Assembly: GCF_963169125.1 (NCBI RefSeq)
Contig: NC_084795.1
Coordinates: forward strand, 140,467,766-140,531,765
Reading direction: 5' to 3'
DNA length: 64,000 nt
Source of the DNA: Humulus lupulus
Taxonomy: Eukaryota > Streptophyta > Magnoliopsida > Rosales > Cannabaceae
The translations under genes and the position numbers were made by a program. The notes beneath the pieces were generated by a model. The model was given only the letters and a program-made list of their open reading frames with translations. It did not search any database and was not told the DNA's origin. Positions within the stretch are counted from its first letter, which is position 1. Each line of letters starts with the position of its first letter. Below are positions 10,141 to 22,560 of the stretch, in pieces.

Positions 10141-11251
10141 ATGGCGCCCAAGAAGAGCGTTCCCAAAACGAGTGCAGCCGGCTCATCATCTCAACGAGTC
10201 AAAAATGGGAAAGAGGTCGCCTCTGAATTCCATATCCCTCAGTTCGGTCCTGTGGTGGAGGGGGAGTTCGTAGTCAGACCTAATGCCTTTTCCGAGGTAG
10301 AGAGAATAGTCTCCAAGATCACGACCCAAGGAAGGCTCAACAAGATAATGTTGTCCCACAACATTGAGGTCAGGACTGGCGTCCTCATTGCTTGGCCTCC
10401 AATTGAAGGGGAAAGGAGTTGTGCACCACTCCAGGACAACATTGCAGCGATGAGCATCTAAAGGTAGGGGCCTTCCTTCCCTCAATTACATGAAGTTGGC
10501 CCTGAACTCGTACTGACTGCTGGCGGGGTTGAAGTACCTTTTTCTGAAGCACGAGTGGGAGATCCCCACCCCTGCGGATAGTCTCTACTTTTTCTGCCTC
10601 AAGGCCAGCTTGGATCAACGAGGGCAAGGTGATGGGTTTTATTGCTTGACCTGATTCCCTAACTCGCCCGTAGTCATCGAGCTGCCCTGCCATCCCAATG
10701 ACTATAAAGATCAACTCTTTATGTCGAATGGGTTTCGCAACTGCGAACATCGCTACTTCAATCGTCCTCGTAAGTTTTCTTTTCTCTCATAGCTCGTGAA
10801 ATTATTCCCTTTGCATCTGGAGCTATCTCTCGCATGTATACTAACTTAGCAGTATCTTCGTGCAGCCATTTTTGCAAGGACAGCCAAATCTGTGACCCTC
10901 GGGGGTCAATGTGATACTCTGTCGAGGCTTCTGCCTAGCGAGAAGGATTACCGTCAACTCATTTTCGATGACACGATGTTGGCGTGTAAATTAATTACTG
11001 AGGGCCAGACTCTGGCCTTGAAAAGAACATGGGCTAACATCTCGATAGTCCGTGAGCTCCCGCCTATCCCCAAAAGGGGTGCTAAGGCCGATGAAGGCGA
11101 GGAGCAAGAAGAGGATGAGGTACCTCTAGTGCGGAAGAGGCGAGCTCCCAAGCCTGCTCGGGATCCTAACGTAGAGCAAGCTTCATCGGGGGCAGCAACC
11201 GGCCCCTCCAGCAAAGGTAACCCAATCCAGCCGGCCCCTTTAGGGACTTAG
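10141..11251 (+). pseudogene. Antisense gene of Tat-2 (Transposase_28-like), two exons
   Basis: ATG at 10141 opens a frame with a basic, serine-rich N-terminus. A frame change near 10440 leads to the conserved block (GAFLPS, LKYLFLKHEWEIPTPADSLY, LPCHPNDYKDQLFMSNG) up to 10769. A clean intron follows: GT at 10770-10771, AG at 10864-10865 (96 nt). Exon 2 (10866-11251) continues with VTLGGQCDTLSRLL and an acidic then basic tail and stops at 11251. Internal stops (about 10518 and 10650) and the frame change make this copy a pseudogene. The arrangement is the same as in Tat-1 and Tat-4, on the strand opposite to gag. Confidence 0.75.
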
Positions 11252-11384
11252 ATAGGGTTGTTGCCAACCTTAGGCTAGTTAGGTTTAACCCAAACCAGCT
11301 CGTACATCGTCACCCTAATGACCTAGACCGTAACATAACCCTGCTTCAGTGCGCGGATCATTTAGTATTACATCACAACATGGG

Positions 11385-12571
11385 CTATCCCAGGGGCACT
11401 GTAGTTGTAGAAAACACCCTATCCTTCTCCATCTGGGCTAACCTCTCGAGGGTTTGGTCCTTGGTTCCCTGGGGCTGTTCAACAGCTCTCATTCGGTCGT
11501 ACGCGTTTGGCGAGTTATTGTCCCTCCAAGTTCGAGTTTGGTTGGGTGGGACATTCCCATTATCACGTACTTCGGAAGGTCCTCCCTCATGTTGAGTGCC
11601 ACTGACTCCATCGCGAGCTGGATTTCTCCTTTGTGAATTCAGGCGATCTCGTAGATTAGTCTGTGGATCGACCCGAGGGCTCTGAACCGAACTCAGCTGA
11701 TTTCTCAAATCTGCGCCGAACCTACCACATCGACGGCCCTCAGTCCAATAACTTCCATTAGAGAAACTTAGAGCTCGCGGTTTAGGATGAGGATCTGGGA
11801 GGTAGTGGGAGGAGGATTTCTCCTGTTGTCCCCATAGGTAGGAATGTTTCGCGTAGTACGAGGTGGTGTAGGATGCCTTATGGCCAACGGGGGATGCCTA
11901 ACTGGCGAGGCGATTCTTGTCCCATCAGGACGGACCAAATTAGCCTGCGGTCGCTCTGCTCCGCCATTTCTGACTCTCTGTGTCTGGCGATCTGATCGTG
12001 ACACAGGGGGGTCAGCTGGAACATGCCATCTTTGCGAGTTTGCCCTAGACCTTCTTAGTGGGTTGCTATGGGCATTTCTAGGTGTTACTAAATTTGGAGT
12101 CGAGGTCCTAACCGACCGGCTGATTTGCTGATGATCCCTGGGAAATCCATCAAACGGGATTTCTTGGTGATCTTGCACCATGGGCGTAGAACTCAGGGTC
12201 GAGGTTCTAACCGACCGATTTGGTCTGGGTCAACTATCCCGGCGGAACTAATGAGTTCCACCTTGCCTCTTTCTGACATTAACGCCGGTTGCCAGAGGGA
12301 GTAGTCGAGCCAAAACCTCCTCGATTTGTTTGTTTGCTTTGGCTAAATGGCTCCTTAACTGCATGTATTCCAACTCTACCACAGTCAAGTAATCCAGGTT
12401 TGGGCTCGGCAGCAATGATGCTAAACTCCCGATGTTGTCGTGGCCCATCAGTTGTTTTCCTGGCCGTTGTTGGATCTCAGGGTTTTGTTCATCGGAAACA
12501 ACAGTATGGTGAGCCTCCTGCCCACCAGGCTGATCCGTCTCATGACCATGTCTCAAGCGAGTAACCACCAT
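11385..12571 (-). pseudogene. Gag N-terminal region of Tat-2
   Basis: The minus-strand frame starts with ATG at 12571. The first 107 residues include a helical LRSHLAKANKQIEEVLARL segment that matches the equivalent LRSHLAQANRQIDEIMARI of Tat-3 at 26628-26852. A stop and a frame change follow. The next segment (12181-11768) is proline/arginine-rich, as expected for the linker before the gag core. The gag core and zinc region are missing: sequence from about 11385 leftward joins the end of the antisense gene. Confidence 0.68.
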
Positions 12572-12616
12572 GATGAACTTTAATCTGAATCTTTCACAAT
12601 AGCACTAATCTGCAAC

Positions 12617-12636
12617 CCTCAATGAAAGCACCAAAC
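12617..12636 (-). promoter_or_regulatory. Primer-binding region of Tat-2
   Basis: On the minus strand GTTTGGTGCTTTCATTGAGG directly follows the CA end of the 5' LTR. The same motif (GATTGGTGCTTTCATTGAAA) follows the Tat-3 LTR. I cannot name the tRNA with confidence. Confidence 0.55.
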
Positions 12637-13424
12637 TGTTGACGCAATTTTTGGCCAACAGTGAATTACGTAATTAGCTGGGATGGATTAGAGCCTAATG
12701 GTAAACCGTAATAAGTAAATGGTACTTAAAAATACTAGAAACGAAACATCAAGAACACTTGTCCCTTTTTACATTGTTCGGAGGTTAAAATCCCCTTAGT
12801 CCACGAGTCTGTGTTATTACTGTTTATCTCTCTCTCAATTTTGACAGAGATTTTGCATTACAGAGAAAAAAAACACCTTTTTCCCTATCCAAGGTCTTAT
12901 TATTTATAGAGAAAATCCTTGGATAGGCAATGGGGTCATCACGTGAATCCAAATCCCCCTGTGTGACCTGTCTCACACTAATGATAAATATTACAATTTA
13001 TATTAAGGTATGGTCTAACCATTAGGTAAAACTGATCATGGGTCATCAGGGATAATTCGACATGTGATGTCTGATCATGCACGATTATATTACGTGTCTG
13101 GGATTTCAGGGATTTGTGGACATGTAATTTCTGTCCACGCACGTATATATAACGTATCCATCTTTATAAAGATCCAGGGAAATGGCAGGTCTATAGCGTA
13201 CCCCGAGCTAAGTGTAGCGTCAGCTCGAGTCTTGGATGCTATGCTTCATAAGTGTTTCCAGCTCGTGCATATAATTTTGTATTCACCAGCTCGTGTTATA
13301 GACCTGGGGGATCGTGTTGCCTTTACAAAGGAAATATGGATTTGTGGATCATCTATTACAGTTCTTGGCTAGCCAACTGAATTCGAGCTGGTCTAAAGAC
13401 TCGTGCTGAATTTTAGGACGTACA
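12637..13424 (-). repeat. 5' LTR of Tat-2 (788 bp)
   Basis: On the plus strand it begins TGTTGACGC and ends GGACGTACA, so TG..CA ends on either strand. It is colinear with the truncated 3' LTR over its last 311 bp. It lies next to the primer-binding region and the remnant of copia-1 gag. Confidence 0.85.
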
Positions 13425-13544
13425 CAATAAAATTCCAAAATAACTAAAAAAAATGAACTAAACATTGTTCAAACAACAATAAAGTTTTCTTTTAATAAAA
13501 CTAAAGAATTTTAAATAAATGGACTTTCTTTAACGCTTTCTTGA

Positions 13545-14137
13545 ACTAGACGTTTTTCCTCTTTTCCACTTCATGATCTTCATCAGCAACCTTCTTGAAC
13601 CGTTACATTCATCCATCTACACAGAAGAATAAACATCGTTAGTGGACCCTGAGTTAAGAGCTCAGAATGAAAAATCTTTTTCCACTTAGTTATAAGAACA
13701 AATAAATCATATTTACCTTTCCTATTCTTCATAAATCCAGCAATTATTTCATGCTTGGCTGATAGGATTTCATTCTCATAAAACCACTTTTCATATATGT
13801 ATTCATACGTAGCATGGATGGCCTCCCATATATCATATGCAGATTCAAAGCTTTGTAGAGTATTTTTGGTCTGTATATTCACTAATTGGAGTAAATTAAA
13901 CCTAGCCATATGATTTATTCTTAACCACTTTGCGTACTCAAACTAATCAATCACTGAAGCATCTATTGGTGGTTCATCGATTGGTGGTGTTTTAACAGCC
14001 TCCATCAAATTCTCTCTTAACAATAATATATCCATATCATGTCTCCAAAATACTATATTTTCATCATTATGTTGAACCACTACATTGCAGTTGTTTTGAG
14101 ACATTTTAACTGAAATAAAATACAATAATATTATCAT
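13545..14137 (-). pseudogene. Copia-1 gag remnant
   Basis: Two minus-strand segments (14137-13943 and 13909-13583) are separated by a frame break. The first carries the copia gag start, with a VFWRHDMDILLLRENL segment equivalent to the usual FxxWxxxMxxxL pattern. The second includes SFESAYDIWEAIHATYE and HEIIAGFMKNRKGKYD, typical of the UBN2-type gag region. The zinc knuckle and protease are not present. Tat-2 begins at 13424, just downstream. Confidence 0.68.
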
Positions 14138-16080
14138 TTGAAAAATATCAATGTTTTAGAAAGTGAACATGATGCATGAATGCAACAATTAAAACACATA
14201 AATTAACATTTATTTTTCCACAATAAAACTACCCAACAATTAAAGTGTCGCATTAGGGTCGATCAAGTTAAATTCAGATAGCTTATAAGACAATCTTATC
14301 TTTATAATTTAAAACTTAAAATAACTCTTTATTTTCTCTTTTAAATATAAAGTGTCGCTGGTTTGGTAAAAACGCAATTATCCACCGCAAAAGCTTAATT
14401 ACATCTTTGTAAGTGTAACCCATTATTTCGAAATTCATGACTTAACTTAGAGAATGTCGCCTTAGGGTCGGTCAAGCCTAAAATACATCACTTCTTCCTA
14501 TCTTCATAAGAAGCCAACCTTGGTATTAATATGTCTAGAAACCTTCTTTAGGGGGACGGAAAAAAAGCCGCCTCGAGGCCCTATTCATATCTCACGGTGT
14601 TGTACTAATAATGGAGACCATTGAGATGTCCACCTTCTCCCACTTACTATTTTAGATTAATTTTGTTTTATTAAACTAATAAATTAATTCCAAATTAATT
14701 ACTAGTTTATTAATCACCCTATGAATGCAATTAATTACAAAATTCATAATTTTAAAAGAGTCTATTTCTATAATTAATGGCATCTAGATAATTACCCATT
14801 ACATTCATCTAACTTTACTAAAACGCTTTTTACATAAAGTTGGTTATCTTAAAGGCCTATAAAATCTATTGCCTTTATTATGGTGTGAGTTACCAAGTTT
14901 TAACTAATTTAATTCTTAGTAGTATACATGCAATTGGTTTCTCCAAAACAATTAATATAAACAAATAGGACAGTCCTAGATAATCATGTTTCTAAAAGAT
15001 GCATGGTTAATGAAAAAATTGTGTGGGGTTTCATGAATGGCATGTAATTGACTAATGCATGATCATGTTATCAATCAAACATCAATGAACACTTATTTAA
15101 ATAAATACAATAAATGATGAATCGAGTACTAATGGGTATTTCTAAGATTTACAACCCTTTGAAAAATTAGAAATAAAATTGCAATCTAAGCATATGTAGC
15201 TTTCAAGACTCTCCAAGAATGCTCCTCCTCTCCTTTAGGCTTTCTTGCTAATCTTTAGGAACTTTGTTTTGCCCAACTTATTGATTAGAAATAAATTTTC
15301 TAATAAATTTATTTAATTAAAACTAACTTTTAATTAAATAATCATTTTTGTCATCTTTTTAATTTAGTTTTATTTAAATAATTAAAGAATCAAATTCAAA
15401 TAATTATTTAAACTTAAGATATTAAAATATCTTAATCAACTAAAAGATATTTTATTTTCTAATAAAATAAAATAAGATAATTCAAATTTTAAATTCAAAT
15501 AATTTAAAAAAACTAATTAAATAAAAGATCTTTGCAAAAACTTAGGAATTAGGGTTTTCGGCACCAAGATGGTGCCCTAGGGCTGGCGGCACAAGGGGAG
15601 CTAAGGGCTCGTGTGGCTGGCTAGCATGCAGGGGCTCGGCCAGGGGCTTGTCGCACTGGCGCAGCAAGCGCGGAGACAGGTAGGTGCATGGCGTGCACAG
15701 GGGCACAAGGTGTGTGAAGGGAGCCACGGGGCTGCACCCAGGGAGTCGCGGGGCTGCACGCAGGGGCGCGGTGTGCACGTGGATGAGTAGGGGCTCAAGC
15801 CATGTGCCTCTTGGGTGCATGGCTCGAGTTCCTCCTCATCTTTGTGTATAGATTTTTAAAATACATATTTCTCAAATAAATTTACAAAAATCCTATGCCC
15901 TTTACGACTTACACAAGATCTAGAAAAATAATAAAATTTCTAACCCAATAGCACCATATAATTAACGATCCATCATTCAACCATACATTTAAAAAAAAAT
16001 ATACATCCATTCAATATATATCTACATACATATAACAAATGCAAGAAACCCACACAATATATAATATATAAATGTACAGA
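14138..16080 (-). other. Untranslated leader of copia-1
   Basis: A long AT-rich stretch lies between gag and the primer-binding site. It shares landmarks with the copia-2 leader, such as the TTTAGGGGGACGGAA / CTTCCCCCTACGG block (14545-14560 against about 21225), so the two elements are related. A 290 bp GC-rich block (15550-15840) interrupts it. I see no gene. Confidence 0.6.
15550..15840. repeat. GC-rich cassette in the copia-1 leader
   Basis: About 290 bp of roughly 65-70 percent GC with imperfect repeats of GGGGCTGCAC/GGGGCACAAGG type, embedded in DNA of about 25 percent GC. It is open in several minus-strand frames, but composition alone explains that. Comparable GC-rich segments lie in the leaders of copia-2 (19706-19790) and copia-3 (42048-42165), with different sequence. 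Confidence 0.55.
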
Positions 16081-16094
16081 CTGCTGTGGTACCA
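16081..16094 (-). promoter_or_regulatory. Primer-binding site of copia-1 (initiator tRNA-Met type)
   Basis: On the minus strand TGGTACCACAGCAG differs at two positions from TGGTATCAGAGCAG, the standard copia site complementary to initiator methionine tRNA. It lies just inside the LTR. Confidence 0.7.
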
Positions 16095-16099
16095 ATAGC

Positions 16100-17780
16100 T
16101 GGTATTAAATGATCAAATCAAAGGTATGCAGCGGAATATATGGACACATTTTAATAAATATTAATACCAGTCAGGAGCATACACATATATAAATATTAAA
16201 TCACATACTAAAAGATCAGGGATTACCTCTTGTAGCCTATCACGTGTCCTTGAGTCTTTTTGTATAAATCAACGATCTTCCTATCTAGTGTTATAAGATC
16301 TCACACACTGATCTTCCAGACCAATCCTCAAACAAACAAGGACGTGTGACTCCCTAGATGTACTCAACACATGAGATCTAGAGAGTTTTGACAGAGAGAA
16401 GGTTTTCAATATTTTTTAGGTTTAGAGAAAATTATCGCTTTTTAGAGGGAGTCTATAATTTTATTTCTCAAAAAATAAGAATGAAGTCTTATTCTGAAAG
16501 TCACATACTATCAAACTTATAAAGATATTTAATCTAATTAAATAATCTTTATTTAATTAAAATATAATTCAAATTTAAAACTGATTAGATATTTACATTT
16601 AATTATTTAAATTATATTTAAAAGGAATAATAAAATAACTGATTAAACAAAAGTATTTGAAATTCAAAATTCAAATCTCGGGGATTAAATACCTGGTATA
16701 GGCGCCACACACTGTACAATACAATGTGTGTCGCCCAAGCCTATATCATGTTTCCCTGATTTTCTCATTTGTTTGTTTAATCAATCTTTAAGACAATATA
16801 TCTATCCCAACATAAATATCACTTAATTCAAAATTAACTTTATCTTAAAATAATTTTTAAATTAAATAAATCATTATCATATTATAAATAAGATATTTAT
16901 TATTTTCTCTCTTTATATTAATCCAAACAAGATTAATATTAATTTTTACCTATAGTAATAAAAACTATATAATAAATAATTAATTAATCAATTACCCATA
17001 ATTATCACATAATTATTTCATTGCCCTGAAAAATTAATTCCTTTGCAATTTAGTCCTTTCTCTTTATATTAATCTTTCTTTTGAAATCCTTACCCTTGAC
17101 AGTGTAGGACAAATGTGATCTGGGGACCATGGACCTATAATACGAAGCTCCAATAAACCAAATTATTAATTAAACTCTTTAATCTAATAATTCCATGAAT
17201 ACTCCACTATAAATATGGAATTGCACTCTAAGTATTTATAGAATTATATTTACAGAGTTTTCTCTTGGTCCTAAAATACCATTAATTCACTAGTGAATAA
17301 CTAATCTATAATCTAATTATAGATTTAAGCTCAATAATTATTCAGTTCCATAATCAACCCTTATGGGAATCAATATTCGATCTGTTAGGAAAATATGGAT
17401 TCCATTATTGTAATTCATGTTCCCAGCCATCCATGATATTGAATCTCCAAAACAAAAGTCATTAGCCATATTATTCTAAGAGACCTAGACGAGTGAATCA
17501 AAAGATCCAATAATTATAAACAGGAGTTCATGAATACTCAAGATTTAGACTAATCTACAAATGATCATCTATTATGAAAAGAATTAAATCTTTAAGTCAA
17601 ATGGCAGGTTTATAAAGATAATTAATTCTAATCGGTCATGTCATATATAATCTTTATTATATACAGCACATTTACTAAGATGTCTATCCACATTAGTAAT
17701 CTGAATCTAGATTACTTGCCTCTTGTATGCTTAATAAACCGTACTAGTAACCATTCTTTAAGGATTCCTTACTTTAATAT
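16100..17780 (-). repeat. 5' LTR of copia-1, truncated and fused to the copia-2 LTR
   Basis: Aligned with 5510-7060 from 16441 onward. The beginning of the LTR (minus-strand sense, equivalent to about 6950-7157) is missing. At about 17780 the sequence passes without a gap from copia-1 LTR (CCTTACTTTAATATG) into copia-2 LTR (GTCAATGCACCAGATTTACAC). It lacks about 100 bp present in the other LTR at 6340-6447. Confidence 0.78.
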
Positions 17781-19424
17781 GTCAATGCACCAGATTTACA
17801 CCGACTTGCCATTCTACGATATGATCTACTTACACATTGTAGTGTTATGTTCTTTCTAGAACATTAGCAAAGTAGATAAGATCAGATATATTTGTTACAT
17901 CAGACAGGACCAATATTGATAGTTGATTGGATAAGTAAACATACTCTTATTATCTATTCTAGTCATATCATATTGTTGGCCATAGGTCAATTCAATCTCA
18001 ATTCTGAGTGGTGAGTATTCTAACTGATTGTATTATTTGAGTTCTTTGACTTGTTCGTTACCAGCTTACCCTACGGACTAGCCCATACTTACATCTTGGG
18101 AACTCAGTAGTACAATTTGAGTGGGAGTGTTAATCATAGATATGAACATCTATAGATTCTGATGAAGAAGTGAAACGATAGTTTCTATATAGTTTGCTTC
18201 AAGGTGCTAAGTGATAGAGATCTCATTTCAGTAATTAATATTAGTTTACTGAAATATCATTTACAAGGAACTAAGTGTTTTAAGGATAAAATATAATGAG
18301 GGGTAAAATAGTATTTTAGTCCATCTCATTGTATACCGTCTATAAAGGATTGAGTGACAATTATGATTGTAAAAATGGATAATTAATGACGTATCTATAT
18401 TGCTTATAAAGCGTTCTATGAATTCAGGAGTGCAATTCTGAGTCTTTAGTGGAATCACGAGGAATTAATAAGTTAGTAAATTTATTTGTTAAATTTATGA
18501 TAACTTATTGGAGCTTGATTTCATAGGTCCATGGTTCGCACTGTATCTTGGATAAAATCATCTAGATAGTCTCAATTAATTGATTTAATTATCAATTAGA
18601 ATTATCAAAGTTGACCAGGTTGATTTTGGATAGTTTCACAGAGTTATGTAATTTAGAGAAGAAAAAAGAAATTAGGGCAGATTTATTAATTAAGATAAAT
18701 TGGTATCTAAATTAATAAATAAGTTTAAATCAAGGTTCAAATTATAAATAAGTTATTTTATAAAGGATTTAAAATAATTATTTAATTAATTAATCAATAG
18801 AAAATAATACATGCCTTGATTTTAAGTCCAACGAGCTTATAATTAAATGGGAAATTTCACAGGCCTAAAGCCCATGTTAATTTCGACCTAGGGCTGATAA
18901 CTGGGTATTATTTTATATATTTTTTAATAAAATAAGTAACCTAATTGAGCCTATAAAAGGAATGCTAAGTGAGAGTTGAAAACAGATGTTTTTGAGATTA
19001 CAGAAAGACTATTTGACAGAAAATCAGAAGATCTTGTCTTGATGCTCTAAGTTTTAGATTCTTTCTATAGCATAAGTCTTTTTCTATGCCTCAATATTAT
19101 TTTCTCTTCTTCTCTCTGTTTCTATCTCATGTGTTGAGAATTTCCCACTCTAGTCTAGGTGATTCTAAGGATACTTTGGAAGGCTGTGAAGTAAATTGAA
19201 GAACGGATCAGTTTCTTGGTGATACCCTGTGACAGAAAGGATACAAGGGTTCGAGAAACTGAAGGAATGACTCAATCATTCCACTACACAATAATGTAAG
19301 TGTTCTTATCATTATCTCTGTATGAATTCAATTTTAGAAACATGTTATAGGTTGTCTCATATTAATTTGTTTAATATAAGATCTACATTAAAATAAATAA
19401 GATCTTGTATAAGTTTTCCCAACA
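17781..19424 (+). repeat. Truncated 5' LTR of copia-2
   Basis: It is similar to 25084-26595 and to the solo LTR from about 2688. The first 245 bp or so of the LTR are missing, replaced by copia-1 LTR. It ends AAGTTTTCCCAACA. Confidence 0.88.
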
Positions 19425-21626
19425 ACTGACCTGAGAGCCTTTGGTATTCTTTATTTTCATGCGTGAACATGGTAAAATTGAATTATTTGATGTGTTGAGT
19501 AATTGGATGGATTTCAATATTGTTATGATGCATATTGAATTGTATGTGATTATTTGCATATTTGGATTATTTTGTTATGTTTTCTTTGCAAATAATTTTT
19601 ATATAAATGCTTTATTTGATGCAAAACATGGTAAAAATTCTTTAGAAAACATTTTTGAGTTAAAAAAATTACGCAAATTTTATAATAAAAAAATTTCTTT
19701 CGGGCAGTGGCTGCGACCACCATTAACCCCTAGTCGCGACCAGGACACGAAAAATTCCCAGTTTTGTCCCGTGGCCACGGCCTGGGATAATTTTTTCTTA
19801 AAATTTTATTTTCGAATGTATTCTTTAATAGGTTAATACAAAAATATAAGATATTTTCTATTATTTACAAACATCTTTCTTGAAATATGATATTTTTGTT
19901 GTTTAATCTTTTAAAAAATAGATATTTTCTACAAAGATTCAAATTCAAATTTAAAAATAAGTTAACTTATTAATTTTAAATATTTAATAATTAAAATATT
20001 AGAATTAAGTTATCAGATATTTTTTAAATACTTGATTTTTTTTTCAAATCTTTTATTTGAAAATAATAATATCTAATTATTCTATAGATTTTTAATATTT
20101 AAATAATTTGAACATTGAAAATTTGTTGACTAGATATTTTTATAGATATTTAAAGTTATTTAACTTTTAAGATATTTTTTCAAAAATAACAGATGGTATT
20201 TGTTTTTAAAAATTTATAACTGGTTAAATTTTTAAAAATATCACATTTTTCAAACCAATTAATAATTTTTTTTAAATTATTGATAAATCCTATTTAAATT
20301 ATATTAATATTTTTCAAAATGACACAAACTAAGTTGATTGTTGATAAATAGAATTTAAATTAACTTTTGTTAATTGTTGATAAATTTCATTTAAATTGAC
20401 TTGTTTAGTTTTGCAAAAATTTAATTAATTCGAATTTTTGGATAAATTCTAGATAATTAATTGTGGTATTTTTGCAAATGAAATAAATTATAATATTTTT
20501 GCATAAATTCATAGACTTGCTTATATAGTAACATGATTAGGCCCATCCAATTATAACATGTTTGTTTGCACTATATTTGGTATGTTTGCAATTGGGCTTA
20601 GATGCATATAGTGGCCCATATGTTTGCTTAATATATGGATTTTGCCAAATAAAATATTCATAAAATGATAGGTTTTATTTGGGCCCATTACAAAATGTAA
20701 AGTTTAAATACCTCTTTTGTAGGTGATTCCACTTGTGAAGGCTCATTTGCTTTGCATGACTATAGTGAGCCTAATCAATTAATAACAATTACTAAAATGA
20801 AGGTTTAAATTCATGTATTTTGGACCTTGTGTGGAAGTTAGGGGGCCTTAGTAGTGGGAACGACATACTGGACTCAACCCTCCTCTATCCAAGCCTAATT
20901 GTTAAGGCCTATTTGCCTAAGTTGGACTTAATTGTATAGGTTCATTATATTAGTTAAATCTAAATATTGATTAGTAACAAATTAATTCTAATTTTATTGA
21001 ATGTTTTTCAATGTGACACTTTAGAATTAATATAAGATTATAGGACTTTGGTTTTAAAAATTCTAATCTTACATATTTTTTGGAGAACCATAGTCATTAA
21101 TTTTAAAAAATTAATAATAGAAATATTATTGTTATAATGAGCTTATTTTAAGAATTATATTCGATCTCCACCGCTGGTTTAACAAAGTCAATAACTTAAT
21201 GGGGCCTCGAGACGTTTTGATTCTTCCCCCTACGGAAGGTGTTCATTAGTTATTTTTACAAGGTTAGATTTTGAAAGATAGATAATTATAGGTCAAATTC
21301 TACTAGACTCACCCCTACGGTGACTACTAGGACTAAATCTATTGATTATCGAAACTGTGGGTCTAGCTCATAAAATAAGAGATTTTGTTTTCTTATTTTG
21401 ATCAAGTAGTAGGTTGTTAATGATGGTGTCCATTATTAAATAAGTTTACAACTTTATTTAACTAATGGTATTTTTTACTCTGGCCAACCAGGACAAGGAT
21501 ATCATAGATTAGTTAAAAACCTAAAGAAATAGAGATATGATAGCTTTTGGTTTTTTTTCTCATATTTTTGGTATATGTTGTGCTATTTCTTAAAATTTGT
21601 ATGAAAAGAAGTTTTATTGAGCAAAT
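19425..21626 (+). other. Leader of copia-2
   Basis: Immediately after the LTR, ACTGACCTGAGAGCC occupies the primer-binding position. It is a degenerate version of ATTGGTATCAGAGCC (the copia-3 version, ATTGGCCTTAGAGCC, is closer). The rest is AT-rich and noncoding, homologous in reverse complement to 40855-42436 of copia-3. A GC-rich insert at 19706-19790 contains the 12-bp palindrome CCGTGGCCACGG (19769-19780). The open frame at 19441-19836 is a chance frame across leader sequence. Confidence 0.65.
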
Positions 21627-22560
21627 GTGAATGATTTCTATTTTATTGATAATTTGGAGTATCATTATGGCTGTGCTACTCCCATCCTTTCTCAACTTTC
21701 GATGGAGAAACTCACTGGAGAAAACTTCCTTAAATGGAAGCAAAACATCAACATTGTGTTGATTGGTGACAACTCCAAGTTCGTCATGGCTGAGGAATCC
21801 CCGAAAGTTCCAGTTGAAGGAGCTACCAAGTCTGTGAGGGTTAAGTATGAGTGTTGGCAGGCGGCTAACAACAAGGCACAGTACTACATATTGACTAGTA
21901 TGGTCAACACTCTCAAGACAAAGATGTAGAATGTCGAGGCGGCCTACGAAATCATGGATCAGATCCAAGACATGTTTGGTTCCAAGTTAGTGCAGACTCA
22001 TTTTGTGGACACCAAGAAATATGCCAATGCTCGGATGGCACCTTCTCAACATGTTCGCGATCATCTGATCAAAATGACTAACTACTTTCAGGAAGTTGAA
22101 CTGCATGGAGCAATAATAGATTAGGAAACTCAAGTCGGCTTAATCCTCAACAGTCTCTCTCCAGCTTTCCTGCCATTCACCACCAACTATGTGTTGAATA
22201 AACTCAACTATGGTCCGACGCAGCTCATGAACGAGCTTCAGACTTTTGAATCTATCATGGGTGGACCAAGTAAGGGAGGAGAAAAGAAGACAGCTACTAC
22301 TACTGCTGTTGATCCAGTTAAGGCTGAAGCTAACCAAGCTTCGTCTTCGAAAGCTGGAAATAAGAGGAAAGATGGACAAAACAACAACCCCAAGCATGCA
22401 AAGGCTGCAAAGACGAGTGCATAACCAAATGCACAGATTCCTAAGGGGAAGAACAAGAAAAACAAGAAAGGTAAAGGTAAGTGTTTTCACTGCAAAGAGA
22501 AGGGGCATTGGAAACAGGATTCCCCCAAATTTCTAGCAGCGAAAAACAAAGGTAATGATT
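21627..22560 (+). pseudogene. Copia-2 gag
   Basis: The frame opens near 21627 and carries the gag motif LTGENFLKWKQNINIVL, then a region matching the UBN2-type gag domain (QDMFGSKLVQTH, TKKYANARMAPSQHVRDHL), a lysine-rich linker and a zinc knuckle at about 22482-22525. In the knuckle (CFHCKEKGHWKQDS) the fourth ligand is Ser instead of Cys. Stops occur at about 21927, 22122 and 22422, which makes this a pseudogene. Confidence 0.85.

Larger units (their letters stand above)
8804..13424 (-). mobile_element. Tat-2: Tat-type deletion derivative (gag + antisense gene, no pol)
   Basis: In the minus direction: 5' LTR 13424-12637, primer-binding region 12636-12617, gag-like N-terminal region 12571-11385, then directly the antisense gene (read on plus, 10141-11251), a 3' region, polypurine tract 9132-9115 and a truncated 3' LTR 9114-8804. 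The 311 bp of 3' LTR is colinear with 13114-13424. All of protease, RT, RNase H and integrase is missing between about 11385 and 11251. It lies inside copia-1, splitting pol (left) from gag (right). No target duplication can be read because the left LTR is truncated. Confidence 0.82.

Noticed and set aside
10186..10750. Minus-strand frames opposite the Tat-2 antisense gene
   Set aside because: Mirror frames of the plus-strand exon, which has the conserved block and splice sites.
11844..12131. Plus-strand frame of 95 residues
   Set aside because: Shadow of the Tat-2 gag linker on the minus strand.
15542..15820. Minus-strand open frames of 92 and 65 residues in the GC-rich block
   Set aside because: High GC content removes stops by chance; no domain, and the block lies in a retrotransposon leader.
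19441..19836. 131-residue plus-strand open frame directly after the copia-2 5' LTR
   Set aside because: It lies in the untranslated leader, is rich in Phe/Asn/Ile and has no match to gag, which starts at about 21627.
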